From Paraburkholderia atlantica (GTDB lineage Bacteria > Pseudomonadota > Gammaproteobacteria > Burkholderiales > Burkholderiaceae): a stretch of 64,000 nucleotides of DNA. Below, piece after piece: positions 27,861 to 38,233 of the stretch. Positions within the stretch are counted from its first letter, which is position 1, and every line of letters starts with the position of its first letter. Where the stretch lies: assembly GCF_009362785.1 (NCBI RefSeq), contig NZ_WHNQ01000001.1, positions 62,001-126,000 of the forward strand, written 5' to 3'. Under the pieces are notes generated by a model. It was given only the letters and a program-made list of their open reading frames with translations, did not search any database and was not told the DNA's origin. The position numbers and the translations under genes were made by a program.

Positions 27861-28796
27861 TCAGATCGCAAACGATTCGCCCGTCTGTCCCGTCGATTCG
27901 CGCAGGCCCTTGATCCACTTGCGCGCCGGTAAGCCGAGCTCGGCTTCGATCAGCTTCGCGCGCGCGTCGAGCGCGGTGAACGGCACGTCCAGCGCGGGGC
28001 CCGAGAACGCGATCGCGATGCGGTTGCCGTCGTGCACCTCGGGCAGCGCGACGACGCGGCCGTCGAAGGCTTCGTTCAGACGCTTCATGTTGCGCACGAA
28101 GCTCGGATGATCGCCGAACAGATTCACCGTGACGATGCCCGCGTCCGTCAGACATGCGCGCGCCGCGCGGTAAAAACCGACGCTGTCGAGCACCGGGCCG
28201 CGCGCGGTCGCGTCGTAGACGTCGATCTGCAGCGCGCCGATGGTGCCGTGGTTCGCGCTGTCGTTGACGAAGTCCCACGCGTCGGTTTCGTGCACGGTCA
28301 GGCGCGCATCGTCGGGCGGCAGATCGAACATCGTGCGCGCGGCCACGACGACCGCCGGATTCAGCTCGACGGCCTCGACCTGCGCGCTCTTCAGGAAGCG
28401 GTGCGCGAACTTGGTCAGCGCCGCCGCGCCGAGGCCGAGCTGCACGATGCGCTTCGGCGTTTCGAGAAACAGCAGCCAGGCCATCATCTGCTGCGCGTAT
28501 TCGAGTTCGATGTGATCGGGCTTGCGCAGGCGCATCGCGCCTTGCACCCATTCCGTGCCGAAATGCAGGTAGCGCACGCCGCCCTCTTCGGAGAACGTCA
28601 CCGGTGCGAAGCGCGGCTTGCGCGGCGCTTCGATTTGCGGCGCGTCGTGAAGCTCGTGGTCGACGGCGCGGTTCGCGTTGCGCGCGGTTTTTGGCGCCTG
28701 TCTGGGCGCGATTTTCTGCTTACCGCCGATGGCTTCGGCGTCCCGGTTACGGAAAGCGCGCGCCTCTGCCGAAGCGCGCTTGATCAGTTTCGTCAT
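27861..28796 (-). CDS. Spermidine/spermine synthase-fold protein
   Basis: A 311-residue protein. The first 60 residues are basic (Lys/Arg/Ala-rich). A Rossmann methyltransferase-like domain of the spermidine synthase superfamily follows: RIVQLGLGAAALTKFAHRFL, VEAVELNPAVVVAARTMFDL and QIDVYDATARGPVLDSVGFY. The usual gate residues of true spermidine synthases (the GGGxG and DGG/DAF-type loops) read GLGAA and IDVYDA. Polyamine synthesis is therefore possible but not secured. Many proteins of this sort are solitary and uncharacterised. It lies downstream of icd by 129 bases on the same strand. Confidence 0.75.
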   Translation of the reverse strand: MTKLIKRASAEARAFRNRDAEAIGGKQKIAPRQAPKTARNANRAVDHELHDAPQIEAPRKPRFAPVTFSEEGGVRYLHFGTEWVQGAMRLRKPDHIELEYAQQMMAWLLFLETPKRIVQLGLGAAALTKFAHRFLKSAQVEAVELNPAVVVAARTMFDLPPDDARLTVHETDAWDFVNDSANHGTIGALQIDVYDATARGPVLDSVGFYRAARACLTDAGIVTVNLFGDHPSFVRNMKRLNEAFDGRVVALPEVHDGNRIAIAFSGPALDVPFTALDARAKLIEAELGLPARKWIKGLRESTGQTGESFAI

Positions 28797-28925
28797 GTGT
28801 GGATGTCGCGCCGCGGGCGCATGATTTTTGGTCGACCGAGAGCATAGCATTCGCGGCGCGCACGATTGCGCCGAGCCGCCCGCCGGCGGCCCGTGTTCGC
28901 ATCACCTCACTTCACACGCATCAGG

Positions 28926-31166
28926 TCACTCGACGCGCACCGCCTTGAGCGCCTCGTTCAGCGTGCGGCTCGGCCGCATCACCTCTTCGAGCTTGTTGAA
29001 GTCCGGCTTGTAATAGCCGCCGATGTCCGCCGGCGCGCCCTGCACCGACGCGAGTTCCGCCACGATCACCTGCTCGTTGGCGGTCAGCTGCGTCGCGAGC
29101 GGCGCGAACTGCGCGGCGAGCGCGGCATCGTCCGTTTGCGCGGCCAGCTCCTGCGCCCAGTACATCGCCAGATAGAACTGGCTGCCGCGATTGTCGAGCT
29201 CGCCTGTCTTCGGGCTCGGGCTGCGGTTATTGTCGAGCAGCTTGCCGGTTGCGGTGTCGAGCGTCTTCGCGAGGATCTTCGCCCGGTTGTTGCCGGTCTT
29301 GATGCCCAGTTCCTCGAGCGACACCGCGAGCGCGAGGAATTCGCCGAGCGAGTCCCAGCGCAGATGGTTTTCTTCGACGAGCTGCTTCACGTGCTTCGGC
29401 GCCGAACCGCCCGCGCCGGTCTCGTACATGCCGCCGCCCGCCATCAACGGCACGATCGACAGCATCTTCGCGCTCGTGCCCAGCTCCATGATCGGAAACA
29501 GGTCGGTCAGATAATCGCGCAGGATGTTGCCGGTGACCGAGATCGTATCGAGGCCGCGCACGACCCGCTCGAGCGTGTAACGCATCGCGCGCACCTGCGA
29601 CATGATCTGAATGTCGAGGCCGGTGGTGTCGTAGTCCTTCAGGTAGGCCTCGACCTTTTTGATCAGCTCCGCTTCGTGCGGACGATACGGGTCGAGCCAG
29701 AACACCGCGGGCGTGCGCGAATTGCGCACGCGTGTGACCGCGAGCTTGACCCAGTCGCGAATCGCCGCGTCTTTCACTTCGCACATGCGCCAGATGTCGC
29801 CCTGCTCGACGTTCTGCGTGAGCAGCACCTCGCCGCTCGCGAGATCGACGATGCGCGCCTCGCCGTCTTCCGGCACCTCGAAGGTCTTGTCGTGCGAGCC
29901 GTATTCTTCCGCCTTCTGCGCCATCAGGCCGACGTTCGGCACGGTGCCCATCGTGACCGGATCGAACGCGCCGTTGGTCTTGCAGAAGTTGATGATCTCC
30001 TGGTAGATGCGCGCGAACGTGCTCTCCGGAATCACCGCCTTGGTGTCTTTCGGACGACCGTCGGCGCCCCACATCTTGCCGCCGGCGCGAATCATCGCCG
30101 GCATCGACGCATCGACGATCACGTCGTTCGGCGCGTGCAGGTTCGAGATGCCCTTCGCCGAATCGACCATCGCCAGTTCCGGACGATGCTCGTGGCACGC
30201 GTGCAGGTCGCGGATCACTTCCTCGCGCTGCGATTCCGGCAACGCCTCGATCTTCTCGTACAGATTGACGAGGCCGTTGTTGACGTTCACGCCGAGTTCT
30301 TCGAACAGCTTGCCGTGCTTCGCGAACGCGTCCTTGTAGAACACCTTCACCGCGTGGCCGAAGACGATCGGGTGCGAGATCTTCATCATCGTCGCCTTCA
30401 CGTGCAGCGACAGCATCATGCCGGTCTTGCGCGCGTCTTCCATCTGGTCTTCGTAGAACGCGAGCAGCGCCTTTTTGCTCATGAACATGCTGTCGATGAT
30501 CTCGCCGTCCTCTAGCGCGACCTTCGGCTTCAGCACGATCGTCTTGCCGTTCTTCGTGACGAGTTCCATCTTCACGTCGCGCGCGCGATCGAGCGTCATC
30601 GACTTTTCGCCGTGATAGAAGTCGCCATGTCGCATGGTGGCGACGTGCGTGCGCGACGCCATGCTCCATTCGGTCATGCTGTGCGGATGCTTGCGCGCGT
30701 AGTTCTTCACCGCGGCCGGCGCACGGCGGTCCGAGTTGCCTTCGCGCAGCACCGGGTTCACCGCGCTGCCGAGACACTTCGAGTAGCGCTGGCGGATCGC
30801 CTTCTCTGCGTCGGTCTTCGGATCTTCCGGATAGTCGGGCACCTTGTAGCCCTTCGCCTGCAGCTCCTTGATCGCGCTCGTCAGTTGCGGCACCGATGCG
30901 CTGATGTTGGGCAGCTTGATGATGTTGGTGTCGGGCAACGAGGTCAGGCGACCGAGTTCCGCGAGGTTGTCGGGCACCCGCTGCGCTTCGGTCAGAAACT
31001 CGGGGAACTCACCGAGGATGCGGCCCGCGACCGAGATGTCGCTGGTCTCGACCTCGATGCCGGCCGGCCTCGTGAAGGTCCGGATGATCGGCAGGAACGC
31101 GGCGGTCGCGAGCAGCGGGGCCTCGTCGGTGAGGGTGTAGATGATGGTCGGTTGCTGGGTCGTCAT
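28926..31166 (-). CDS. icd: NADP-dependent isocitrate dehydrogenase, monomeric type
   Basis: A 746-residue TCA-cycle enzyme (IDH-II). It begins [20 protein letters not shown], the usual monomeric N-terminus. Conserved parts include [60 protein letters not shown] and [19 protein letters not shown] (substrate and cofactor loops). [20 protein letters not shown] lies near the C-terminal third. Length is as expected for the class. The start is chosen by family, and 32 codons of open frame upstream are not convincing. It is divergent from an AraC-type regulator about 360 bases away. Confidence 0.96.
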   Translation of the reverse strand: MTTQQPTIIYTLTDEAPLLATAAFLPIIRTFTRPAGIEVETSDISVAGRILGEFPEFLTEAQRVPDNLAELGRLTSLPDTNIIKLPNISASVPQLTSAIKELQAKGYKVPDYPEDPKTDAEKAIRQRYSKCLGSAVNPVLREGNSDRRAPAAVKNYARKHPHSMTEWSMASRTHVATMRHGDFYHGEKSMTLDRARDVKMELVTKNGKTIVLKPKVALEDGEIIDSMFMSKKALLAFYEDQMEDARKTGMMLSLHVKATMMKISHPIVFGHAVKVFYKDAFAKHGKLFEELGVNVNNGLVNLYEKIEALPESQREEVIRDLHACHEHRPELAMVDSAKGISNLHAPNDVIVDASMPAMIRAGGKMWGADGRPKDTKAVIPESTFARIYQEIINFCKTNGAFDPVTMGTVPNVGLMAQKAEEYGSHDKTFEVPEDGEARIVDLASGEVLLTQNVEQGDIWRMCEVKDAAIRDWVKLAVTRVRNSRTPAVFWLDPYRPHEAELIKKVEAYLKDYDTTGLDIQIMSQVRAMRYTLERVVRGLDTISVTGNILRDYLTDLFPIMELGTSAKMLSIVPLMAGGGMYETGAGGSAPKHVKQLVEENHLRWDSLGEFLALAVSLEELGIKTGNNRAKILAKTLDTATGKLLDNNRSPSPKTGELDNRGSQFYLAMYWAQELAAQTDDAALAAQFAPLATQLTANEQVIVAELASVQGAPADIGGYYKPDFNKLEEVMRPSRTLNEALKAVRVE

Positions 31167-31525
31167 TGCTAGGCTCTGGGCGGGCGGTTGAGAGGCATCT
31201 CGCGCGTGATACCAGCAGGATGCGCAAACGTCGATCAGGAAAACGACAACACGAGGACACAAACGCTGTGCGCGGCGGACGGCGACGCGGTACCCCGGAA
31301 CGCCAAAGCGGAATGATTAAGCGAACACGGCGGACTGCGTCGCGCAGCGGGTCGCACCTTTGGATTCTGCCTCATTTTTGGGCTGGCGGAAAAGCGGCCG
31401 AACCGGCGCGCACGAACGTGCGATTTGTCAACCAGACTGTCACCCCGTGCGTCGCACCTCCACATCGATACAATGAGCTGATACGGGGAATCCCGCAGAT
31501 CTGCCAAGCGAAGCCGGAGAGCGTC
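31167..31525. other. Intergenic region between icd and the AraC regulator
   Basis: About 360 bases between divergent starts must hold both promoters. A TTGTCA (31425-31430) and a TACAAT (31469-31474) can be seen on the plus strand, but their spacing is too long for one promoter. No hairpin or operator stands out, and no convincing coding frame is present. Confidence 0.4.
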
Positions 31526-32353
31526 ATGGACGGCAATACCAGCAAAGCCCAATCCGACTGGATTTTCCGTTCGGAATCCAGCGGCGGAGTCGAACGCATC
31601 GAAGCCTTTTTCCACGGCAACGCGTACTCCTTGCATCGACACGACACCTACGCGATCGGCGTGACGCTGGCCGGCGTTCAGTGCTTTCACTACCGGCGCG
31701 GCTTGCGCACCAGCCTGCCCGGACAGACGATGGTCCTGCATCCCGACGAAGCGCACGACGGTCAGGCCGGCACCCAGGAGGGATTCCGTTATCAGATGAT
31801 TTACGTGCACCCGGCCGCCATCCAGGAGGTCCTCGGCGGCCGGCCGCTGCCATTCGTCGAAGGCGGGGTCACGAACGATCCGCGGCTGTTCGAAGCGACG
31901 AAGACAGCGCTGCGCCAGATGCGCGGCGACGCGGAGCCGCTCGAGCGCGACGACGCGCTCGCCGGCCTCGCGCTCGCGCTGGATAGCGTGTCGGGCGCCA
32001 GAGCGGCGCGCAGGTCCGCGGATTTCGCGGCAGCGCAGCGCGCGCGGGAATATCTGCACGCATCGAGCACCCGCGTCGTCACGCTGGATGAACTTGCCGC
32101 CGCCAGTGGACAGGACCGCTGGAGCCTGTCGCGCGATTTCCGAACCTTTTACGGCACCAGCCCCTATCACTACCTGGTCATGCGCCGGCTCGAAGCGGCG
32201 CGCGCGATGATGCTGCGCGGCGTGTCCTTGGTGGACACGGCGGCGGCCGCCGGCTTCGCCGACCAGAGCCACATGACCCGACATTTTCGACACGCATACG
32301 GGATCCCGCCCGCACGTTGGCTCGCGATGACGCGCGATCGGCGCGTCGGCTAG
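31526..32353 (+). CDS. AraC-family transcriptional regulator
   Basis: A 275-residue protein. An N-terminal cupin-like sensing domain (residues about 15-150) contains HRHDTYAIGVTLAGVQCFHY and LHPDEAHDGQAGTQEGFRYQ. The C-terminal AraC domain carries two helix-turn-helices (LDELAAASGQDRWSLSRDFR and LVDTAAAAGFADQSHMTRHF, ending GIPPARW). This layout is the AraC_binding plus HTH_18 type, often an amino-acid or drug responsive activator. A GGAG-like sequence precedes the ATG. The cupin and GNAT genes directly downstream on the same strand are its most likely targets. Confidence 0.88.
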   Translation: MDGNTSKAQSDWIFRSESSGGVERIEAFFHGNAYSLHRHDTYAIGVTLAGVQCFHYRRGLRTSLPGQTMVLHPDEAHDGQAGTQEGFRYQMIYVHPAAIQEVLGGRPLPFVEGGVTNDPRLFEATKTALRQMRGDAEPLERDDALAGLALALDSVSGARAARRSADFAAAQRAREYLHASSTRVVTLDELAAASGQDRWSLSRDFRTFYGTSPYHYLVMRRLEAARAMMLRGVSLVDTAAAAGFADQSHMTRHFRHAYGIPPARWLAMTRDRRVG

Positions 32354-32434
32354 CGCAAGCTTGCACAATCGTTCAAGACACCCGCCGGCGGCGGCCCTAA
32401 GCTCTGTTCCAGATATCACCCGAATGGAGCCACC

Positions 32435-32836
32435 ATGCACAGCGATTCCCAGCCGATACCGGAGCAGCGCGGCCAATACAAGACGATCAATCTGCTCGAC
32501 AAGATCCGTCAGATCGCCGACCACTGGCAGCCGCGCGTCGTTGCCGAAATGAACGACTATCAGTTCAAGGTCGTGAAGATAGAGGGCGATTTCGTCTGGC
32601 ACCGGCATGCCGACACCGACGAGACCTTCATCGTCCTCGAAGGCCGCTTGCGCATCGATTTCCGCGACCGCTCGATCGAACTGCTGGCCGGAGAAATGGC
32701 GGTGGTTCCGAAGGGAGTCGAGCACAAGCCGTATGCCGGCTCCGAAGTGAAGCTGCTGCTGATCGAACCGCGCGGCGTCGTCAATACCGGCGATACGACC
32801 AACGAAAGAACGGCCGAAAACGACGTATGGATTTGA
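32435..32836 (+). CDS. Cupin-domain protein
   Basis: A 133-residue single-domain cupin. Metal-binding motif 1 is seen in WHRHADTDETFIVLEGRLRI (two His and a Glu). Motif 2 lies in MAVVPKGVEHKPYAG (His). Its catalytic role is unknown; small cupins of this type are often isomerases, dioxygenases or sensors. It lies 81 bases after the AraC gene and overlaps the start of the GNAT gene by ten bases, so cupin and acetyltransferase are translated together. ATG with GGAG upstream. Confidence 0.85.
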   Translation: MHSDSQPIPEQRGQYKTINLLDKIRQIADHWQPRVVAEMNDYQFKVVKIEGDFVWHRHADTDETFIVLEGRLRIDFRDRSIELLAGEMAVVPKGVEHKPYAGSEVKLLLIEPRGVVNTGDTTNERTAENDVWI

Positions 32837-33321
32837 GAAGCGCCATGCAAACTCCGCTGCCGATCGTTCGCGAAGCCGTTTTCCCCGCCGATACGCGCAA
32901 GCTCGTCGCCATGATCCGCGAGTATGTCCAGTGGCTGGATCTGGATCTGTCGTATCGTGGATTCGATGCCGAAATGGACGCGTTCGAAGCGGTCTACACG
33001 TTGCCATCCGGTATGTTCTTCGTCGCCGAAGCGGGCGGCGAACTCGCCGGTTGCGCGGGGCTGCTGCGCCATAGTGACAGGACCGCCGAAATCAAGCGGC
33101 TCTTCGTTCGCGACGCATTCAGAGGGATGCGTCTGGGCGAAACGCTGGTGACGTCGGTGGTCGGAAAAGCCAAATCGTTGGGCTTCTCGAAACTGGTCCT
33201 CGACTCGGTGCCGAAAACCGCCTTCGCACAGCGCATCTACGAGCGATTGGGGTTCGTCGAAATCGCGCCCTACTACGCAAACCCGGTCGAGGGCACGCGG
33301 TTTCTGGCGCTCGAGCTTTGA
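32827..33321 (+). CDS. GNAT-family N-acetyltransferase
   Basis: A 164-residue protein with the GNAT fold. The acetyl-CoA loop is seen in IKRLFVRDAFRGMRLGETLV (the R/Q-x-x-G-x-G/A pattern). Earlier strands read GMFFVAEAGGELAGCAGLLR, and the C-terminal YERLGFVEIAPYYANPVEGT is common in the subgroup. It probably acetylates a small amine. An alternative start is the Met at residue 7. The gene overlaps the cupin gene by ten bases and is convergent with the deoxyinosine glycosylase gene. Confidence 0.87.
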   Translation: MDLRSAMQTPLPIVREAVFPADTRKLVAMIREYVQWLDLDLSYRGFDAEMDAFEAVYTLPSGMFFVAEAGGELAGCAGLLRHSDRTAEIKRLFVRDAFRGMRLGETLVTSVVGKAKSLGFSKLVLDSVPKTAFAQRIYERLGFVEIAPYYANPVEGTRFLALEL

Positions 33322-33338
33322 TGGCGAATGCGCCGAGC

Positions 33339-33815
33339 TCAGCAGACGATTGCGCGCCAAATCGCCAGCTTCTGATCGAAAGAGAGCGTGGCATGCGCCG
33401 GACTCGACGACGGCAACACGAGGGTTCGATAACCTGCCGCACCGATCACCGGCGCGAAGCGCCCCGCCGTTTTCCCATTGAAGCAAACCTTGTTCAGCAT
33501 CGGCGCGTGCTCGCGCAACGACTCGAAGTCGTTCGGCTGCGCATGGCGGATCGCTGAGTCGAGACTTCCCTGACGGTGACATGCATCGAGCACATCCCAG
33601 ATGCCGATTCGATGCGCGAGCACGCGTGCGAGGCGCTCTTCGTAGGCCAACTCGTGCAGCGCGGGTTCGCCGAGCACCGCGCCGAGCAGGCGCCAGAACT
33701 GATTGCGCGGATGCGCGTAATACTGCGCCGCGGCCAGTGACGCTTCGCCGGGAAAACTGCCGAGTATCAGCGTGTGCGTGTCGGCCGCGACGACCGGTGG
33801 AAAGCCGCGCAACAT
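33339..33815 (-). CDS. DNA-deoxyinosine glycosylase (uracil-DNA glycosylase superfamily, family 6-like)
   Basis: A 158-residue protein of the uracil-DNA glycosylase fold. Motif 1 is TLILGSFPGEASLAAAQYYA, followed by HPRNQFWRLLGAVLG, with GIWDVLDACHRQGSLDSAIR in the middle and LPSSSPAHATLSFDQK near the C-terminus. This pattern matches the hypoxanthine-DNA glycosylase (family 6) branch, which removes deaminated adenine from DNA. The gene starts inside the ubiC stop codon (TGATG), so its translation is likely coupled to ubiC. A few extra N-terminal residues could come from an upstream start. Confidence 0.8.
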   Translation of the reverse strand: MLRGFPPVVAADTHTLILGSFPGEASLAAAQYYAHPRNQFWRLLGAVLGEPALHELAYEERLARVLAHRIGIWDVLDACHRQGSLDSAIRHAQPNDFESLREHAPMLNKVCFNGKTAGRFAPVIGAAGYRTLVLPSSSPAHATLSFDQKLAIWRAIVC

Positions 33816-34531
33816 CAGCGGCTCCGATCGTTCGACGCGCGCGGCGCGGCATGCGCGCGCGACGCGGTGTGATCGAGCGGACGGCCGTGGTCGCGTATGC
33901 GCTCGTGCGCGACATGCGCGCCTGACGTCGGCTCGGTCGCGGCGCTCGAGCGCGCCGTTTCGTCCAGCCGCGCCAGATGCTCCCACAGTGCCGGCAACAT
34001 GCATTCGGTCACCATCAACGGCGCGCCATGCCGCTCGAACACCGACCGTCGCGCGACCAGCGCATGCGGCGCATCCGCGGCGCCTTCCCCGATCTCACGC
34101 GCGGCCAGCCGATACAACGGATGCCGCGCCCCCACCCTGCAGCTCACCAGCGACGAACGCGCGACGCTGCTATCGCTATACAGCAACTCGGCGAGCGGCC
34201 GCGTGCGCAGCCGGCGCGTCGCCTGCCAGATGCCGACGCTCGCCGCGCGCGGCGTCACGCTATGCGCGGCGACGAACGGCACGCCGTCGACCGACAGCAC
34301 CACCTCGCGTACCCACACGGGCGCGCGTGGCGCGAGTCCGAGCGCGGCGGCTTCGTCGGGCCACGGCAGCGCGACCGCTTCGCGCGTCACGCGCACCGCG
34401 ACCGCGCCGAGCGCGCGCAGATGCGCGGTCAGTGAACCGCCGCGGGTCAGCCAGTCTTTCTGGGCAGCGCTGAAAGTGGGTAACGGCGCGACGCGCCAGT
34501 GGGTGTCGGCGGGATCGAAACGGATAGGCAT
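33815..34531 (-). CDS. ubiC: Chorismate--pyruvate lyase
   Basis: A 238-residue cytosolic enzyme converting chorismate to 4-hydroxybenzoate and pyruvate, the first step of ubiquinone synthesis. The N-terminus [20 protein letters not shown] is typical. The central [20 protein letters not shown] carries the conserved Arg, and the active-site region [11 protein letters not shown] has the family's acidic residue. The last 40 residues (after EHLARLDET) are low complexity and extend the usual length (about 165-200). The stop overlaps the start of the deoxyinosine glycosylase gene. Confidence 0.85.
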   Translation of the reverse strand: MPIRFDPADTHWRVAPLPTFSAAQKDWLTRGGSLTAHLRALGAVAVRVTREAVALPWPDEAAALGLAPRAPVWVREVVLSVDGVPFVAAHSVTPRAASVGIWQATRRLRTRPLAELLYSDSSVARSSLVSCRVGARHPLYRLAAREIGEGAADAPHALVARRSVFERHGAPLMVTECMLPALWEHLARLDETARSSAATEPTSGAHVAHERIRDHGRPLDHTASRAHAAPRASNDRSR

Positions 34532-34634
34532 GGTGTCGGATTATAGCGGCGCGCTCCGACGGCATTTTTCGGGGCAACGCATGCGCTGATCGCTCGCGCC
34601 GCGCCTGGCAAGAAGCCGGCGCAAAACGAAGGGC

Positions 34635-34663
34635 AAAAAAAATGCGCTGCCGAAGCAGCGCAT
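34635..34663 (-). terminator. Intrinsic terminator of htpG
   Basis: On the minus strand ATGCGCTGC pairs with GCAGCGCAT around a TTCG tetraloop and is followed by seven T. It lies about 70 bases after the htpG stop. Confidence 0.95.
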
Positions 34664-34730
34664 CGCCGAACCACAGAGCGTCATTCCGATGACAACGCCA
34701 TCAACGCTCCCAGTTCACCTTCACTGAAAC

Positions 34731-36629
34731 TCAACCCGCGCGCGACAGCAGCAACGCATTGGTCCGCTTCACGAAGCTCGCCGGATCTTCCAGCGCGCCG
34801 CCTTCGGCGAGCAGTGCCTGATCGAACAGCAGATGGCACCAGTCGTCGAAATTCGCGCTATCGGCATGCAGACCCTTGACGAGCGCGTGCTCCGGGTTCA
34901 CTTCGAGAATCGGATGGAATTCCGGCGCCTGCTGGCCCGCGGCCTTCAGCATGCGCTGCAGGTAGCCGCTCATTTCGCCGTCGTCGGCGACGAGGCACGA
35001 CGGCGAGTCGGTCAGGCGGAACGTCAGACGCACGTCCTTCGCCTTGTCCTTCAGCGCTTCCTTCATCTTCTCGACGAGCGGCTTGAACTCTTCGCCGATC
35101 TTTTCCTGCGCCTGCTTTTCCTCATCGTTGAGCGCGCCGAGATCGAGGTCGCCGCGCGCGACGCTTTGCAGCGGCTTACCGTCGAATTCGTTGAGGAACG
35201 ACAGCATCCATTCATCGACGCGATCGGTCAGCAGCAGCACTTCGACGCCCTTCTTGCGGAACACTTCGAGATGCGGGCTGTTCGACGCGGCTTGCCAGGT
35301 GTCGGCGGTCACGTAGTAGATCTTCGTCTGCTCGGGCTTCATGCGAGCGACGTAGTCGGCCAGCGACACGGTCTGCTCGGCCGTGCCCGTATGCGTCGTC
35401 GCAAAGCGCACGAGCTTCGCGACGCGCTCGCGATTGGCGAAGTCCTCGCCGATGCCTTCCTTCAGCACCTGGCCGAATTCCTTCCAGAAGCTGGCGTACT
35501 TTTCCTTATCGGCGGCTTCATCCGAATTCGCCAGTTCTTCCAGCATCGACAGCGCGCGCTTCGTCACGCCTTCGCGGATCGCCTTCACGTCGCGGCTTTC
35601 CTGCAGAATCTCGCGCGACACGTTGAGCGGCAGATCGGCCGAATCGACCACACCCTTCACGAAACGCAGATACGTGGGCAGCAGTTGCTCGGCGTCGTCC
35701 ATGATGAACACGCGCTTCACGTACAGCTTCAGCCCGCCGCGCTGCTCGCGGTTCCACAGATCGAACGGCGCGTGCGCCGGCACGTACAGCAGTTGCGTGT
35801 ATTCGCTGCGGCCTTCGACGCGGTTATGCGTCCACGTCAGCGGGTCCTGATGGTCGTGCGAGATGTGCTGGTAGAACTGCTTGTATTGATCGTCGGTGAT
35901 GTCGTTCTTCGAACGGGTCCACAGCGCGCTCGCCTGGTTGACGGTCTCGTCCTCGTCCTTCGTGACCATCTCGCTCTTTTCCGCGTCCCACTCTTCCTTC
36001 TGCATCAGGATCGGCAGCGCGACGTGGTCCGAGTACTTCTGGATGATCGACTTCAAGCGATACGACGACAGCAGCTCGTCCTCGTCGGCACGCAGATGCA
36101 GCGTGATGGTCGTGCCGCGCGCGGCGCGCTCGATCGTCTCGACCGCGAAATCCCCTTCGCCCGCGCTGACCCAGCGCACGCCTTCCGCGGCCGGCAAACC
36201 GGCGCGGCGCGTCTCGACGGTGATCTTGTCGGCGACGATGAAGCCCGAGTAGAAGCCCACGCCGAACTGGCCGATCAGCGCCGCGTCCTTCTGCTGGTCG
36301 CCCGACAGCTTGCCGAAGAATTCCTTGGTGCCCGAACGCGCGATCGTGCCGAGGTGCGCGATCGTTTCGTCGCGGCTCATGCCGATGCCGTTGTCGTCGA
36401 TCGTGACGGTGCGCGCGGCCTTGTCGTACGACACGCGAATCCGCAGGTTCGGATCGTTCTCGTACAGTGCGCTGTTTTCGATCGCCTCGAAGCGCAGCTT
36501 GTCGGCCGCGTCGGACGCGTTCGAGATCAGCTCGCGCAAAAAGATTTCCTTGTTGCTGTACAGCGAATGGATCATCAGTTGCAGAAGTTGCTTCACTTCT
36601 GCCTGAAAGCTCATGGTTTCTTGTGCCAT
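34731..36629 (-). CDS. htpG: Hsp90-family chaperone HtpG
   Basis: A 632-residue ATP-dependent chaperone. The GHKL nucleotide-binding domain occupies about residues 1-230: [18 protein letters not shown] with the key Glu and Asn, [10 protein letters not shown], and [15 protein letters not shown]. The middle domain includes [20 protein letters not shown] and [11 protein letters not shown] with the catalytic Arg. The C-terminal dimerisation domain follows. Length equals the usual HtpG. The ATG at 36629 has GAGGAAG upstream and is preceded by a CCCCAT -10-like sequence of heat-shock type. The chaperone is cytosolic and stress-induced in most relatives. Confidence 0.97.
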   Translation of the reverse strand: MAQETMSFQAEVKQLLQLMIHSLYSNKEIFLRELISNASDAADKLRFEAIENSALYENDPNLRIRVSYDKAARTVTIDDNGIGMSRDETIAHLGTIARSGTKEFFGKLSGDQQKDAALIGQFGVGFYSGFIVADKITVETRRAGLPAAEGVRWVSAGEGDFAVETIERAARGTTITLHLRADEDELLSSYRLKSIIQKYSDHVALPILMQKEEWDAEKSEMVTKDEDETVNQASALWTRSKNDITDDQYKQFYQHISHDHQDPLTWTHNRVEGRSEYTQLLYVPAHAPFDLWNREQRGGLKLYVKRVFIMDDAEQLLPTYLRFVKGVVDSADLPLNVSREILQESRDVKAIREGVTKRALSMLEELANSDEAADKEKYASFWKEFGQVLKEGIGEDFANRERVAKLVRFATTHTGTAEQTVSLADYVARMKPEQTKIYYVTADTWQAASNSPHLEVFRKKGVEVLLLTDRVDEWMLSFLNEFDGKPLQSVARGDLDLGALNDEEKQAQEKIGEEFKPLVEKMKEALKDKAKDVRLTFRLTDSPSCLVADDGEMSGYLQRMLKAAGQQAPEFHPILEVNPEHALVKGLHADSANFDDWCHLLFDQALLAEGGALEDPASFVKRTNALLLSRAG

Positions 36630-36653
36630 GGTCGGACTTCCTCTCTGTTGCGA

Positions 36654-36686
36654 ATGGGGATAGGTGGCGGCCGAAGCGGATTCAAA
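36654..36686 (-). promoter_or_regulatory. Candidate sigma-32-like promoter of htpG
   Basis: On the minus strand CCCCAT (36659-36654), a perfect heat-shock -10 core, stands 25 bases before the start codon. The only CTTGAA-like -35 is TTTGAA (36686-36681), 21 bases away, longer than the usual 13-17. The -10 is convincing by gene context, the -35 is not. Confidence 0.35.
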
Positions 36687-36762
36687 CCCCGGTTCGGCCC
36701 TGCCGTGCCGGATCGCCGGACCGCCGGATCGTCCGCGCAAATGGGGACGCTCCGGCACTGTT

Positions 36763-38220
36763 TCAAGAGGCGCGGCGCGCGACGCCGTCGAGATATCGGC
36801 TCAGGAACGCCGGTAATTCAGGGTCGCCGCAATTGGCGATATTGAAGCGCATCCACGTGCTCGGCGACTGCTGCGGCGAGAACAGGCCGCCCGGCGTCAG
36901 CAGAAAGCCAGCTTCGTGCCCGGCCGCGGCGAGCGCGCCCGCGTCGACGCCGGTGTCGGCCCACAGGAACATGCCGGCCGTCGGCGTCAGGAACAGCTTC
37001 ATGCCGGCCTTCTCGATCATCCGCACAGCCTTCTCGCGCACGCCGTCGAGCCGCGCGCGGATGCGCTCGACGTGCCGCCGGTAGTGGCCCTCGGTCAGGA
37101 TCTTGTAGATCACTCGCTCGTTGAGTTCGGGGCTCGTCATGCCGACCAGCATCTTCTGATTGCTGACCACCATCGCGACTTCCGGCGCGCACGCGATGAA
37201 ACCGACGCGCAGATTCGGCGCGAGCGTCTTCGAAAAGCTGCCGAGGTAGATCACACGCTTCAACTGGTCGAGGCTCGCGAGCCGCGTACCCGGGTAGCCG
37301 GGCGGGCACAGGTCGCCGTAGATATCGTCCTCGACGACGATGAAGTCGTATGCCTCGGCGAGCCGCAGGATGCGGAACGCCTGCGCGGCGCTCAGCGAGG
37401 TGCCGGTCGGGTTTTGCAGCACCGAGTTGATCACCAGCATTTTGGGACGCCATTCCTGGACCAGGGCTTCGAGCGCGTCGAGATCGGGACCGTCCGGCGT
37501 GTACGGCATGCCGACCAACCGCGCGCCCTGCGACGCGAAGCAGCCGAACATCTGGAACCACGCCGGATCGCCGACGATTACCGCGTCGCCCGGCTTCACG
37601 TAGATGCGCGAAATCAGGTCGATCGCCTGGGTGATGCCGGAGACCATCACGATCTGCTCGGGCGACGCGCCGATCTCCAGCTCCTCGAGACGCGTCTGCA
37701 ACTGCTGGCGCAGCGGCAGGAAGCCTTGCGCGGTGCCGATGCCGAGCATCTGCATGCCGCTTTGCCGGCCGAGCGTGCGCAGCGCGTTGGTGATCAGGTC
37801 GCCGTCGAGCCAGCGGGCCGGCAGATAGCCGAGCCCCGGACTGCGCTCGGGCCGCGCGCCGGTATGCAGCATGTTGCGCAGCAGCCAGACGACGTCGATA
37901 TTGGCCGGCGCGGGCAGTGTCTCGGCGCGGGCGTGCAGTTCGGAGACGGTCGCCGCGCCGCCCTGGCGCTCGCGCACATAGAAGCCGGAGCCGCGCCGCG
38001 ACTCCAGGAAACCCTGCGCGACGAGCCGCTCGTACGCTTCGACCACCGTGAAGCGCGACACGCCCTTGTCGAGCGCGAGCTTGCGGATCGACGGCATGCG
38101 CATGCCGGGGCGGAACACGCGCTCCTCGATGCGGCGCCGCGCCCACTGGACGAGCTGTTCGACCAGCGTCAGCGACGCGGTATCGTGCGGGGCGGGAATC
38201 TGGGCAAGCGGGACGGACAT
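36763..38220 (-). CDS. MocR-type regulator: GntR DNA-binding domain fused to aminotransferase domain
   Basis: A 485-residue PLP-dependent regulator. Residues about 12-78 form a GntR winged helix ([40 protein letters not shown]). A fold-type I aminotransferase domain follows, with the PLP lysine in [17 protein letters not shown] and [13 protein letters not shown]. Known members (GabR, PdxR, TauR) sense an amine or PLP form and control a divergent or nearby operon. The divergent gene here is a VOC protein 223 bases away. Repeats in the promoter region upstream are possible binding sites. The start [11 protein letters not shown] is chosen since the further 20 codons overlap those repeats. Confidence 0.9.
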   Translation of the reverse strand: MSVPLAQIPAPHDTASLTLVEQLVQWARRRIEERVFRPGMRMPSIRKLALDKGVSRFTVVEAYERLVAQGFLESRRGSGFYVRERQGGAATVSELHARAETLPAPANIDVVWLLRNMLHTGARPERSPGLGYLPARWLDGDLITNALRTLGRQSGMQMLGIGTAQGFLPLRQQLQTRLEELEIGASPEQIVMVSGITQAIDLISRIYVKPGDAVIVGDPAWFQMFGCFASQGARLVGMPYTPDGPDLDALEALVQEWRPKMLVINSVLQNPTGTSLSAAQAFRILRLAEAYDFIVVEDDIYGDLCPPGYPGTRLASLDQLKRVIYLGSFSKTLAPNLRVGFIACAPEVAMVVSNQKMLVGMTSPELNERVIYKILTEGHYRRHVERIRARLDGVREKAVRMIEKAGMKLFLTPTAGMFLWADTGVDAGALAAAGHEAGFLLTPGGLFSPQQSPSTWMRFNIANCGDPELPAFLSRYLDGVARRAS

Positions 38221-38233
38221 GACGGGCTCCAAC

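Noticed and set aside
28866..30515. A 549-codon plus-strand frame opposite icd
   Set aside because: Shadow of icd, no recognisable domain.
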